From assembly GCF_001678845.1 (NCBI RefSeq), contig NZ_MAIQ01000006.1, forward strand, positions 151,812 through 215,811: DNA of 64,000 nucleotides. Reading direction: 5' to 3'. The translations under genes and the position numbers were made by a program. Under the pieces are notes generated by a model. That model did not search any database, had not been told where the DNA came from, and saw only the letters and a program-made list of their open reading frames with translations. Shown in pieces: positions 50,702 through 59,946 of this stretch. The stretch's first letter is position 1. The number at the start of each line of letters is the position of its first letter. This stretch comes from Christensenella intestinihominis (lineage in GTDB: Bacteria; Bacillota; Clostridia; Christensenellales; Christensenellaceae).

Positions 50702-52081
50702 CTATTTTTTGCCGATGAATTTACGCAAACCCTTCATTTTTTTCCCGGTTGGCGGGAGGTAGCGGATGGGGAGGTCGATACGGTTTGACTTATGCACAAT
50801 GCTCTTATAATGCGAGAACGTATCGAAGCTTGCTTTTCCATGATAGCCGCCCATGCCGGAGTTTCCCACCCCGCCGAAGGGCATGCGCGAGGTCGCGAGC
50901 TGGATGATTGTATCGTTTACGCATCCGCCGCCAAAGGATACCGTACCGAGGACGCTTTTCACCGTCTTTTGGTTGCTTGTGAACAGATAGAGCGCAAGCG
51001 GTTTCGGATGCTTGCGGATTTCCGTGATTGCATCGTAAAGGTTGCGGAATTCGAGGACAGGGAGCAAAGGCCCGAAAATTTCCTCTTGCATGACGGGATG
51101 GTTATACGCGGCATTGTCAATAATCGTAGGTTCGATGAGCAGGGAATTCGGGTCGCTTCTGCCGCCGAAAATGATTTCCTCATTCGACATAAGGCCGTGA
51201 AGGCGGTCATAATGTTTTTGATTGATGATTTTGGGGAGCCAGCCACAGGAAAGGGGATTCTCCGTATAAAATTCAGTAATTGCCTGCTCCAGTTTGGGAA
51301 GGAACCTGCTTTTTACGGATTCCTGGACATACAGGTGGTCGGGGGCCACGCAGGTTTGCCCGGCGTTCAGGAATTTCCCCCATGCAATCCGTTTTGCCGC
51401 TACATCGAGATCGGCCGTTTCATCCACGATGCACGGACTTTTTCCCCCGAGCTCAAGCGTTATGGGGGTAACGAACCGGGAGGCGGATTCCATCACTAAT
51501 TTGCCGACCGTCACGCCGCCTGTAAAGAAAATGTAGTCGAACTGCTGCTGCAGGAGGTCCTGATTGGATTCGCGCCCGCCGAGGACGACCTCTACATAAT
51601 CCTGCGGGAAAATAGAATGTATGATCCCCGCGATGACCTTCGATGTGGCGCGCGAATAGTCCGAGGGCTTTACGATGGCGGTGTTGCCCGCCGCAAGCGC
51701 CCCGGCAAGCGGCTCAATTGTCAGCTGGAACGGGTAATTCCAGGGCGACATGATAAGCGTTACCCCGTATGGCTCCGGCATCACGAAGCTTTTTGAAGGG
51801 AACTGCGCAAGGGGAGTGCGCGCACGGCCGGGCTTCATCCAGTGGCGCAGGTGCTTCATCAGAAAAGTGATTTCGTCGATTGTAATGCCGACTTCCGTTT
51901 CAAACGCCTCAAACGGGCTTTTCATAAGGTCTTCGTGAAGCGCGTCGAAAATGGCCGATTCGTTCTCGATAATTGCCCGCTTAAGGCTGGAAAGGGCGTC
52001 CATGCGAAATTCATATGGCTTGGTGCGCCCGGTATAAAAATATTCGTTTTGCATCATCACGGTCTCTGCCGCATGACTCAT
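50702..52081 (-). CDS. Aldehyde dehydrogenase
   Basis: About 459 residues from ATG 52081, which has GGGGTGA upstream; ATG 52099 lacks one. ALDH superfamily: MSPWNYPFQLTIEPLAGALAAGNTAIVKPSDYS, FTGGVTVGKLVMESAS, general-base Glu in ELGGKSPCIV, nucleophile Cys in NAGQTCVAPDHLYV, then EEIFGPLLPVLEF and PFGGVGNSGMGGYHGKASFDTFSH. Pattern fits the short class 3 / YwdH-type aldehyde dehydrogenases, with a basic C-terminal tail. Convergent with the isomerase. It could oxidise lactaldehyde from deoxysugar breakdown, but this is inference. Confidence 0.9.
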   Translation of the reverse strand: MSHAAETVMMQNEYFYTGRTKPYEFRMDALSSLKRAIIENESAIFDALHEDLMKSPFEAFETEVGITIDEITFLMKHLRHWMKPGRARTPLAQFPSKSFVMPEPYGVTLIMSPWNYPFQLTIEPLAGALAAGNTAIVKPSDYSRATSKVIAGIIHSIFPQDYVEVVLGGRESNQDLLQQQFDYIFFTGGVTVGKLVMESASRFVTPITLELGGKSPCIVDETADLDVAAKRIAWGKFLNAGQTCVAPDHLYVQESVKSRFLPKLEQAITEFYTENPLSCGWLPKIINQKHYDRLHGLMSNEEIIFGGRSDPNSLLIEPTIIDNAAYNHPVMQEEIFGPLLPVLEFRNLYDAITEIRKHPKPLALYLFTSNQKTVKSVLGTVSFGGGCVNDTIIQLATSRMPFGGVGNSGMGGYHGKASFDTFSHYKSIVHKSNRIDLPIRYLPPTGKKMKGLRKFIGKK

Positions 52082-52264
52082 GATTGTCACCCCGATCATT
52101 TGTATTTACAGCAATATATATTATATTAATACCACCAAAAGGGCCTTCTCAATCAGTAGGATAAAAAAGTTAAAAAATTTTGTTTAGATATATTCGAGAC
52201 CGTGTATAATAAAAAAGATAAACGCAAAAGCGTTTAATCGCAAAAGATTGGGAGGTATTAAGAA

Positions 52265-52804
52265 ATGGCTAAGTATGTATGTCAGGTATGTGGTTACACG
52301 GTAGAGGGCGAGCGCCCGGCAAAATGCCCGCAGTGCGGAGCGGACGGCTCCAAGTTTGACGAATTCGCGGGCGAGCGCGTATGGGCGGACGAGCACAAAA
52401 TCGGTATCGCACAGGGACTTGACGAGGAAGTAGTAAACGGCCTGAGGGAAAACTTCATGGGCGAGTGCACCGAGGTTGGCATGTATCTTGCAATGGCAAG
52501 GCAGGCTGACAGGGAAGGGTATCCGGAGGTTGCGGAAACCTATAAGCGTGCTGCATTTGAAGAAGCGGAGCATGCTTCCAAGTTTGCGGAGCTTCTCGGC
52601 GAGGTTGTTTACGCGGATACGAAGAAAAACCTGCAGCTTCGCGCGGATGCGGAGTGCGGCGCGACAGCGGGCAAGCTGGCGCTTGCAAAGAGAGCGAAAG
52701 AGCTTGGCTACGATGCGATCCACGACACAGTCCACGAAATGGCAAAGGACGAAGCGCGCCACGGCTGCGCATTCCAGGGCCTGCTTGAACGGGTTGTGAA
52801 ATAA
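52265..52804 (+). CDS. Rubrerythrin, reverse domain order (NADH peroxidase-like)
   Basis: 179 residues with GGGAGG upstream. N-terminal rubredoxin domain ([21 protein letters not shown]), then a four-helix diiron domain with E-x-x-H motifs ([49 protein letters not shown]). Classical rubrerythrin has the rubredoxin at the C-terminus; the reverse form is known in clostridia as an NADH-dependent peroxidase component. It protects against peroxide and oxygen in the cytoplasm. Single gene with TATAAT at 52205 and a terminator. Confidence 0.93.
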   Translation: MAKYVCQVCGYTVEGERPAKCPQCGADGSKFDEFAGERVWADEHKIGIAQGLDEEVVNGLRENFMGECTEVGMYLAMARQADREGYPEVAETYKRAAFEEAEHASKFAELLGEVVYADTKKNLQLRADAECGATAGKLALAKRAKELGYDAIHDTVHEMAKDEARHGCAFQGLLERVVK

Positions 52805-52814
52805 GAAGGCAAAC

Positions 52815-52847
52815 AAAAAGCACGAAACGAAAGTTTCGTGCTTTTTT
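52815..52847. terminator. Bidirectional terminator
   Basis: AAAAAGCACGAAAC, loop GAAA, GTTTCGTGCTTTTT with T-run, between rubrerythrin (+) and the MATE gene (-). Confidence 0.93.
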
Positions 52848-52858
52848 TGTACGCCGGT

Positions 52859-54286
52859 TTATTGTGTGGCGGCAAGGCCTTCCGTTTTGCCGTGGAGGTC
52901 TTCCTCGCGAATCCACGCGTTCAGTTTCTTCATTTCGCGTGCGACAAAAATTGCAACGATCACGGCGGAGCCAATATCGGCAACCGGACCCGCGTAAAGG
53001 ATGCCGTCCAGCCCGAAATATAACGGCAAAATAAGGACGAGCGGAATCAGCAGCAGGAGCTGCCGCAGCATTGAAAGGATCGTCGCCTTGAACGGCTGCC
53101 CCGTCGCCTGGAAATAGCTCGTGGAGACAATCTGGAAGCCCGCGCAGAAAATGCCGCCCAGGAAGAGGCGCATGCATTTCACGGCAAACATGGTAAAGTT
53201 TGGCTCGGCGTCGCCAAACAGGCTGAGAATTGCCTCCGGGAACAATTGGCAAATTAGCCATGCAATGATAACAACTACGGTGGAAATCCACGCCGCCATC
53301 ACAAAGGTCTTTTTGATGCGCTTTGGCTGCCCGGCGCCGCGGTTAAAGCCGAGGATCGGCTGTGCGCCGATGCCGATCCCAATGCACGCCGCCGCGAGGA
53401 TCATGGCAATTTTCATGACAATACCCATCGCGGAAAGCGCGATATCGCCGCCCACACCCGCCTGGTTGCCGTAGAACACAAGGGAATTGTTCATGACGAT
53501 CTGGGTAATGCATGCAACGATCTGGGTGATGAAGGATGAAATCCCAAGCGTTAAAATCATTTTGCAGGTGCGCCCGTGCAGCTTCATGTATTTTTTCTCA
53601 AAGCGCATGCTCTTTCCGTTTTTTGCGAAATAGATGGAAAGGATCACCGTGGAAATCGCCTGCGAGGTGATGGTGGCGATCGCCGCGCCGGTTACCCCCC
53701 AGTGGAACACAAAGATATAAAGGGGGTCAAGTATTGTATTGAGGATAGCGCCGATCAAAATACTGTACATCGAAAGCTTGGGACTGCCGTCCGTACGCGC
53801 CATATTGGAAAGCACGATGCTTACGACGTTGAACGGTGTGCCGAGCAGGATGATCGTCGAATATTCCTTGGCGTAAGACATGCTGTCCGACGTCGCGCCG
53901 AATGCTTTCAGCATTGGATCAAGGAACAGGAAGCATGCCACCATCATGGCCGCGCTGATAATGAGGGAGAGCGTGAGCCCGTTGTTCAACGCGCGCTGCG
54001 CCTCCTGCTCTTTTTTCTCGCCAAGCTTCAGGGCAGCGTAGGCACTGCCGCCTGTCCCCACAAGGGCGGCAAAGGAAATCAGGATCGTCATGATCGGAAA
54101 TGAAATCGTTGTTGCCGCATTACCGAGGTAGCCGACGCCCTGGCCGATGAAAATCTGGTCTACAATATTGTAAACCGAATTAATCAGAAAAGAAATAATT
54201 GCCGGCCAGGCAAAGGTTTTGAGCAGCTTGCCGACAGGCTCGTAGCCCAAAGGGTTTCTTTTTTCAGTGAGTACCGTTTCACTCAT
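52859..54286 (-). CDS. MATE family efflux transporter
   Basis: 475 residues and about twelve hydrophobic segments. MATE/NorM hallmarks: AWPAIISFLINSVYNIVDQIFIGQGVGYLGNAA, IGIGAQPILGFNRGAGQPKRIKKT, and related segments in the second half. Exports drugs or metabolites with sodium or proton antiport. Its start overlaps the stop of the MarR gene (54283-54286), so the two are cotranscribed and the MarR protein probably represses it in the absence of ligand. Confidence 0.93.
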   Translation of the reverse strand: MSETVLTEKRNPLGYEPVGKLLKTFAWPAIISFLINSVYNIVDQIFIGQGVGYLGNAATTISFPIMTILISFAALVGTGGSAYAALKLGEKKEQEAQRALNNGLTLSLIISAAMMVACFLFLDPMLKAFGATSDSMSYAKEYSTIILLGTPFNVVSIVLSNMARTDGSPKLSMYSILIGAILNTILDPLYIFVFHWGVTGAAIATITSQAISTVILSIYFAKNGKSMRFEKKYMKLHGRTCKMILTLGISSFITQIVACITQIVMNNSLVFYGNQAGVGGDIALSAMGIVMKIAMILAAACIGIGIGAQPILGFNRGAGQPKRIKKTFVMAAWISTVVVIIAWLICQLFPEAILSLFGDAEPNFTMFAVKCMRLFLGGIFCAGFQIVSTSYFQATGQPFKATILSMLRQLLLLIPLVLILPLYFGLDGILYAGPVADIGSAVIVAIFVAREMKKLNAWIREEDLHGKTEGLAATQ

Positions 54287-54759
54287 ACAGTCTTTCCTCC
54301 TTGGTTGTCTTTTGTAAATTCATAAGCGTTTTTTGCCATCAATTCCATCAGGCGTTCCGCAAGGACAACTTCCTCCTCCGACATACCCTGGGTGAGGATA
54401 TCGTTCCACTTCCGGACTGCCGCATAAATGGAATTGACGATCGGCCGCGCTTTTTCAGTGGTGTACAGGCGGCATACCCGCCCGTCTGCCGGATCGGCTT
54501 CGCGGCGTATCAGCCCGAATTCCTCCAGCTTATGGATTGCACGGGTTGCGGTCGCCTTATCGTAATGCCCGCATTTTGCCAGGTCGTATACATTGATTCC
54601 CTGGTTTTCAAAAATGCGGACAAGGAAAAACTGCTGTCCCGCGCCGACCCCGAGGGAATTCAATTCCTGGTCGTAGTAGCGCATACCGTGCCTGTTGATG
54701 ATAGAAGCATACTTATTTAAAGTAAAGTGCCGTTCCTGCAAACGGATCACCCCAATCAT
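54283..54759 (-). CDS. MarR family transcriptional regulator
   Basis: 158 residues if started at ATG 54759. No start has a perfect site: TTG 54780 would sit at the transcription start, and TTG 54741 has GGGGTGA upstream. Winged helix core: LGVGAGQQFFLVRIFENQGINVYDLAKCGHYDKATATRAIHKLEEFGLIRREADPADGRVCRLYTTEKA, with the DxR wing typical of MarR. Upstream are two matching palindromes over its promoter, consistent with autorepression of the marR-mate pair. Confidence 0.88.
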   Translation of the reverse strand: MIGVIRLQERHFTLNKYASIINRHGMRYYDQELNSLGVGAGQQFFLVRIFENQGINVYDLAKCGHYDKATATRAIHKLEEFGLIRREADPADGRVCRLYTTEKARPIVNSIYAAVRKWNDILTQGMSEEEVVLAERLMELMAKNAYEFTKDNQGGKTV

Positions 54760-54766
54760 AAAAAAT

Positions 54767-54818
54767 AGTTGCGTCTGCAACTTAAAATACTATATCACAC
54801 AGTAGTTGCGAATGCAAC
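54767..54818 (-). promoter_or_regulatory. MarR-type promoter with two operators
   Basis: Operator 1 AGTTGC-GTCT-GCAACT (54767-54782, perfect) and operator 2 GTTGC-GAAT-GCAAC (54805-54818), centres 37 bases apart. The minus-strand promoter TTGCAT (54817-54812), 17 bases, TATAGT (54794-54789) lies between: operator 2 covers the -35 box and operator 1 the start of transcription. Confidence 0.75.
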
Positions 54819-54946
54819 CATTTTTGGGGCCGAAGCTGCGGATTTTCATCCGGCATGAAAAGATATAATGTAAAGAGCTCTTTTGATTGCCAGCTGCCAT
54901 ATTCGTATGGTATCGTAAAGATATCAACGGCAGGGGGGATCGTTTT

Positions 54947-55726
54947 ATGAAAGATGAAATGTCAAAATACAGGAGGCGGCTTTTCGGAGGGCTGGTCTTT
55001 TACGGAATTTTTTCGCTTGGAATCATTCCTGTCTTTACGCTCATCATGGGCACAAAGGACAATATCCTCACAACATCCATGTCGGCGATGGGAAACGCAA
55101 GCAGAAGCATGCATTTCTGGTTTATTATCTGGACCATCGTATTTTGCGCATATTTTGCGAGCTTTATGGGCTATTTGCTGATGCTTACGAAAAATACGCA
55201 TTCAAAAATACGCGGATTTGTATATTTTGCGATTGCGGTACTGATCGTAGGGAATTTTTTCCCGTTCCTGCCTGAAACGTTTCCCGGATTTTCCACCCTG
55301 CACAACTTTTGCGCGCAGATTTCCTCTATATCGCTCGCGGTGAGCCTGATGCTGTTCGCGCTGACACTGCGCAATTCCTATTCGCTGATGTTTAAGAAAG
55401 CGCTGGTATTTGTTCTGGTCATCTGGATTACCCTGATTGCGTTAATGGGGATACTGGGGACCACCAGCCTGACGGAAATGACGGGGATCATCCTTGCCGG
55501 GATATTTCTATTTACGGTGCTCGTATGGCTGTACCGGGAGGATACGTTCGACCCGGTGCAATCCTTAAAGGACAGCGATGCGGAGGAAGCGGCGGAAACG
55601 GCCCGTAAGCTCTCAAGGAAAGCGGAAGCCGCAAAAAAAGAATATTTGAAGCTGGAAGCTGCGGCCCGGCGTGCAAAAATCGAGGCGGAGGAAGCGGGCC
55701 GGATTGCAAGGCGCAAAAAGGAATGA
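54947..55726 (+). CDS. Membrane protein with charged coiled-coil tail (DUF998-like)
   Basis: About 259 residues from ATG 54947 (GGGGGGAT upstream). Six hydrophobic segments between residues about 12 and 205 (LFGGLVFYGIFSLGIIPVFTLI, FWFIIWTIVFCAYFASFMGYLLML, GFVYFAIAVLIVGNFFPF and others). The last 50 residues are an Ala/Glu/Lys/Arg coiled coil (EEAAETARKLSRKAEAAKKEYLKLEAAARRAKIEAEEAGRIARRKKE). The loop PFLPETFPGFSTLHNFCAQISS recalls DUF998 proteins, but that is tentative. Function unknown. Divergent from the MarR gene. Confidence 0.6.
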   Translation: MKDEMSKYRRRLFGGLVFYGIFSLGIIPVFTLIMGTKDNILTTSMSAMGNASRSMHFWFIIWTIVFCAYFASFMGYLLMLTKNTHSKIRGFVYFAIAVLIVGNFFPFLPETFPGFSTLHNFCAQISSISLAVSLMLFALTLRNSYSLMFKKALVFVLVIWITLIALMGILGTTSLTEMTGIILAGIFLFTVLVWLYREDTFDPVQSLKDSDAEEAAETARKLSRKAEAAKKEYLKLEAAARRAKIEAEEAGRIARRKKE

Positions 55727-55799
55727 ATAACGGGCAGGGGAAGGGTTTATTTATAAACGAACGGATTAAAAGGTGCAATATCTGCATAAAGGTGGCAAA

Positions 55800-56555
55800 A
55801 TGAAATTAATTTCATGGAATGTAAACGGTCTTCGGGCCGCGGCAGGAAAGGGATTCCTCGAATATCTGCACGAAAGCGGCGCGGACGTTTTCTGTGTCCA
55901 GGAGACGAAGATGCAGCGCGGGCAGGCGGAGTTTGATTTCAAGGAATATGAAGAATACTGGAACAGTGCTGAGAAAAAGGGCTATTCGGGGACGGCGGTA
56001 TTTTCAAAGAAGGAGCCGCTTAGCGTATCTTATGATTTTGACGTGGAGGAGCACAGCCACGAGGGCCGGGTCATTATACTCGAATTTGAGGATTTTTATC
56101 TGGTAAACGTTTATACGCCCAATTCCGGCGAGGGATTGAAACGCCTCGATTACCGCCTGAAATGGGAGGACGACTTTCGCGCCTACCTGCACCGGCTGAA
56201 TGAGCAGAAGGGTGTGGTGGTATGCGGAGACCTCAATGTGGCGCATACGGAAATCGACCTTAAGAATCCGAAAACGAATGTAAAGAATGCCGGTTTCACG
56301 CCGCAGGAACGGGAAAAAATGACGGAGCTTTTAAACTCGGGTTTTATTGATTCCTTCCGTTATCTGCATCCGGATGAAACGGGACGGTATTCGTGGTGGT
56401 CTTACCGGTTCAACGCGCGCGCGAACAACGCGGGATGGCGGATCGACTATTTCCTCGTGTCGGAGGATATGAAGGACCGGATCGAGGAAGCGGACATCTG
56501 CCAGGAGGTTATGGGCAGCGACCATTGCCCGGTGGTTTTGGTTTTAAAAGACTGA
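55800..56555 (+). CDS. xth: Exodeoxyribonuclease III (AP endonuclease)
   Basis: About 251 residues from ATG 55800 (AAAGGTGG upstream). Exonuclease III/EEP fold with MKLISWNVNGLRAAAGKGF, QETKMQRGQAEF (metal-binding Glu), NVYTPNSGEGLKRLDYRL, CGDLNVAHTEIDL, RYSWWSYRFNARANNAGWRIDYFLVS and the C-terminal GSDHCPVVLVL. Cuts DNA 5' of abasic sites. All catalytic motifs present. Terminator follows at 56589. Confidence 0.95.
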   Translation: MKLISWNVNGLRAAAGKGFLEYLHESGADVFCVQETKMQRGQAEFDFKEYEEYWNSAEKKGYSGTAVFSKKEPLSVSYDFDVEEHSHEGRVIILEFEDFYLVNVYTPNSGEGLKRLDYRLKWEDDFRAYLHRLNEQKGVVVCGDLNVAHTEIDLKNPKTNVKNAGFTPQEREKMTELLNSGFIDSFRYLHPDETGRYSWWSYRFNARANNAGWRIDYFLVSEDMKDRIEEADICQEVMGSDHCPVVLVLKD

Positions 56556-56588
56556 GCGCATGAAAGAAATTCAATATATTTGCCCAAT

Positions 56589-56611
56589 GGCGGCCCGGCA
56601 GCCGCCTTTTT
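56589..56611 (+). terminator. Terminator after the exonuclease III gene
   Basis: GGCGGC, loop CCGGCA, GCCGCC followed by five T. Confidence 0.75.
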
Positions 56612-56618
56612 CATACAA

Positions 56619-56674
56619 TCTTAAGAAAGTGTTCAGCGGGCTGTAAAACACTTTTTGCCGCTTCCGTCTATAAT
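56619..56674 (+). promoter_or_regulatory. Promoter of the 56708 gene with a TTAAG-type site
   Basis: TCTTAAGAAA (56619-56628) followed by GTGTTCAG, and TATAAT at 56669-56674 with no convincing -35 box. The same ten bases, with similar flanks (CATA-A--TCTTAAGAAA), precede the two-component operon at 35008. Confidence 0.5.
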
Positions 56675-56707
56675 GAAAACAGAGTAAGAAAAATGGAGGC
56701 AGGAAGA

Positions 56708-57652
56708 ATGGACAGCAAAAAAAGAAGGGTTCTGAAAACGGTGGCCGCAGCCGCGGCAGCGGTTATCGTGGTGGGCGTTTTATGCAGTTGTTCGCCATTT
56801 TACGGAAAAGTAGGGGAAATGATGGAATCGGTCGCCAGCGTGGGCCGGGAAAAAGCAGAGGAAATCCGCGCGGGCCGCGATGCGGAGTATGAGGGCGTTA
56901 CTGAGATTGCAGAAGCGGCAGCCGACAGCGGAGAATATGATGAACAGTGGGAACGGGAACTGATGAAGTCCTATGAGCCGTTTGGCGTTACCTATCACGA
57001 GGCAAGCGGTGATTACTGGTTCAACGGAAAACCCCTTGCGGGAATCCGCGACGCCGGATATAATACGATGACGAACGGAATTTTCATCGGAATCGGCGCT
57101 TATGTGATCGTGGAGCGCGACGAAAATGAAGGGATCACGCGTATCTACGAAACGGACGCTAATGGATTTGCGGATGCGAGCGGCATGACGGTCGGCACGG
57201 CAGATGATTTGGGCACCTCGATGGAACAGCGCGCGGAAGAATGGGGATATGCGTTCCACAAGGAGCGCGGCAGCGTCAAGGATATGAGCCGCGAGGAGTT
57301 TGCCGCGTTTGAGGCAAAGCTGCACGCCAAATACAGGAATGAGGACGCGATCGTTGAGGTGGACGATTACGCATTCTGGTTTGAAAAGGACGAGCTGATG
57401 AACCTGAGCTCCTTCTGCGGAAGCAGCGCAAACCGTTATGGTGCAAAGGTATACGCGGATTATGCGGCGGCGGACGAAATGGACATTTCAACGCTCGACG
57501 ATGAAAAGACGGACGGAATCATTTTCGATGTTTTGAAGTCGAACCAGGGGGCGACCGCCAAAGAAATCGAGGATAAAGTGAAAAAAGCCATCGCGGACGA
57601 ATATGGGATCAGTGAAGCATATTTGATCGTGAAAGTGGAAGAAATCGACTGA
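56708..57652 (+). CDS. Lipoprotein of unknown function
   Basis: About 314 residues from ATG 56708, with GGAGG and AGGAAG upstream. Twin-Lys/Arg start, a hydrophobic signal and lipobox VLCSC near residue 25, then a helical acidic segment (about 35-85) and an alpha/beta globular part (YEPFGVTYHEASGDYWFNGKPLAGIRDAGYNTMTNGIFIGIGAYVIVERDENEGITRIYETD). The C-terminal 60 residues are again helical. I do not recognise the family. Its promoter shares a motif with the two-component operon at 35129, which suggests an envelope role under that system. Confidence 0.7.
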   Translation: MDSKKRRVLKTVAAAAAAVIVVGVLCSCSPFYGKVGEMMESVASVGREKAEEIRAGRDAEYEGVTEIAEAAADSGEYDEQWERELMKSYEPFGVTYHEASGDYWFNGKPLAGIRDAGYNTMTNGIFIGIGAYVIVERDENEGITRIYETDANGFADASGMTVGTADDLGTSMEQRAEEWGYAFHKERGSVKDMSREEFAAFEAKLHAKYRNEDAIVEVDDYAFWFEKDELMNLSSFCGSSANRYGAKVYADYAAADEMDISTLDDEKTDGIIFDVLKSNQGATAKEIEDKVKKAIADEYGISEAYLIVKVEEID

Positions 57653-57657
57653 GGATG

Positions 57658-57693
57658 AAAACACCGGACAGTATCCGCTGTCCGGTGTTTTTT
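57658..57693. terminator. Bidirectional terminator
   Basis: AAACACCGGACAG, loop TATCCG, CTGTCCGGTGTTT with T-run, between the 56708 gene (+) and the ComEC-like gene (-). Confidence 0.92.
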
Positions 57694-57695
57694 GT

Positions 57696-58658
57696 TTATG
57701 CTGCCGTTTCATAGCGTACGGCGGTGCCGTCCGAAAAAACGGCGATGTCGCTGTTTTGGTCGGTGCGCAGGATGGCGGCGTCCGTTGCGCCAAGCATATC
57801 GATGGTTTCCTTATGCGGATGGCCGTAATCGTTGCCCTTGCCGCAATTGATGATGGCGACGGAGGGCGTCACGACATCGAGGAATTCCTGCGTGGTTCCG
57901 TTGTGCGAGCCGTGGTGGCCCACCTTGAGCACATCCGCATCCATGATGCCGGAATACCCGGCCAGCATGTCCGCGATCGCTTCTTCCTCCGCATCGCCTT
58001 CAAACAGGAATTTCGTACCGCCGTATTCCGCAAGCAACACAATGCTTGAATTATTTGCGTCGTCGTATTCGCGATCCTGCGGATTCAGCGCCGTGAGGCG
58101 GACGCTTCCGAGGTCAAACGTATATCCCGCCGTCACATGAACGGCAGGAATGTTGTTTTCCTCAATTGCATCGAGCATTTTTTCATAGGTTTTGGTGGTT
58201 GCGGCAAAATCGGTCATATAAATCGTGCCCACCGGGATATTGTCCAGCACCGCCGCCATGGAACCAATATGATCGGCATGCGGATGCGTGGCGACAACGC
58301 CGTCGAGGGCCTTGATGCCGAGCGCGGAGAGCGTACTGAGGATACGGTCTGCGTCGTCGCTTTCCCCCGCGTCGATCAGCAGGGAATGCCCATCCGGCGT
58401 CAAAAGCACCATACTGTCGGAGTTGCCGGTATCGATCACATAAAGCAGCAGGTCGCTGCTTTCGGCCGGGACAAGCTTTGCGACATTATCTGCCGCAGCG
58501 GCATTCGATGCAGCGGAACCGGCGCCGTCCCCGGGCTGCATAAATAAATCCAGGAAAGCGCCGTTTGTTCCAAATGCAAGCACAAGCAATAAGCCTGTAA
58601 TGCATAAAATGGTGATAAGCGCGCTTGCGGCAGTTTTTTTCTTCCTTTTTGCGGCCAT
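57696..58658 (-). CDS. ComEC-like metallo-beta-lactamase-fold hydrolase, membrane anchored
   Basis: 320 residues. One N-terminal membrane helix (ALITILCITGLLLVLAFG) and an Ala/Ser linker place the enzyme outside the cell. MBL domain with VIDTGNSDSMVLLTPDGHSLLIDAGES, metal-binding THPHADHIG, FEGDAEEEAI and VGHHGSHNGTTQEFLDVVTP. It is similar to the C-terminal domain of ComEC/Rec2, encoded without the channel. Such proteins may be nucleases or phosphodiesterases. The next gene, mnmA, is divergent. Confidence 0.88.
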   Translation of the reverse strand: MAAKRKKKTAASALITILCITGLLLVLAFGTNGAFLDLFMQPGDGAGSAASNAAAADNVAKLVPAESSDLLLYVIDTGNSDSMVLLTPDGHSLLIDAGESDDADRILSTLSALGIKALDGVVATHPHADHIGSMAAVLDNIPVGTIYMTDFAATTKTYEKMLDAIEENNIPAVHVTAGYTFDLGSVRLTALNPQDREYDDANNSSIVLLAEYGGTKFLFEGDAEEEAIADMLAGYSGIMDADVLKVGHHGSHNGTTQEFLDVVTPSVAIINCGKGNDYGHPHKETIDMLGATDAAILRTDQNSDIAVFSDGTAVRYETAA

Positions 58659-58718
58659 TTGTGCCTCCTTGCATAATTCCTATGAACGATTATACTATAA
58701 GTGGGCGATATATTATAG

Positions 58719-59834
<1,116 letters not shown>

Positions 59835-59884
59835 GAGGGGCACCCACCTGCCGCAAATTATTTGGAACTTTGCGCGCTTTAATA

Positions 59885-59917
59885 TGACATAAGATGTCTG
59901 CTTTTGTGTGATACACT
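59885..59917 (+). promoter_or_regulatory. Putative WYL-regulator site and promoter, copy 1
   Basis: TGACATAAGATGTC (59885-59898) is a near-perfect dyad (GACAT-aag-ATGTC). The -10 hexamer TACACT (59912-59917) begins 14 bases after its end, and no consensus -35 box is present. Copy 2 at 61670 has identical geometry. Placed before the Fpg/Nei-like gene and the WYL gene. Confidence 0.65.
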
Positions 59918-59946
59918 GAACCATCAAACATTACGGAGGAAACGCA

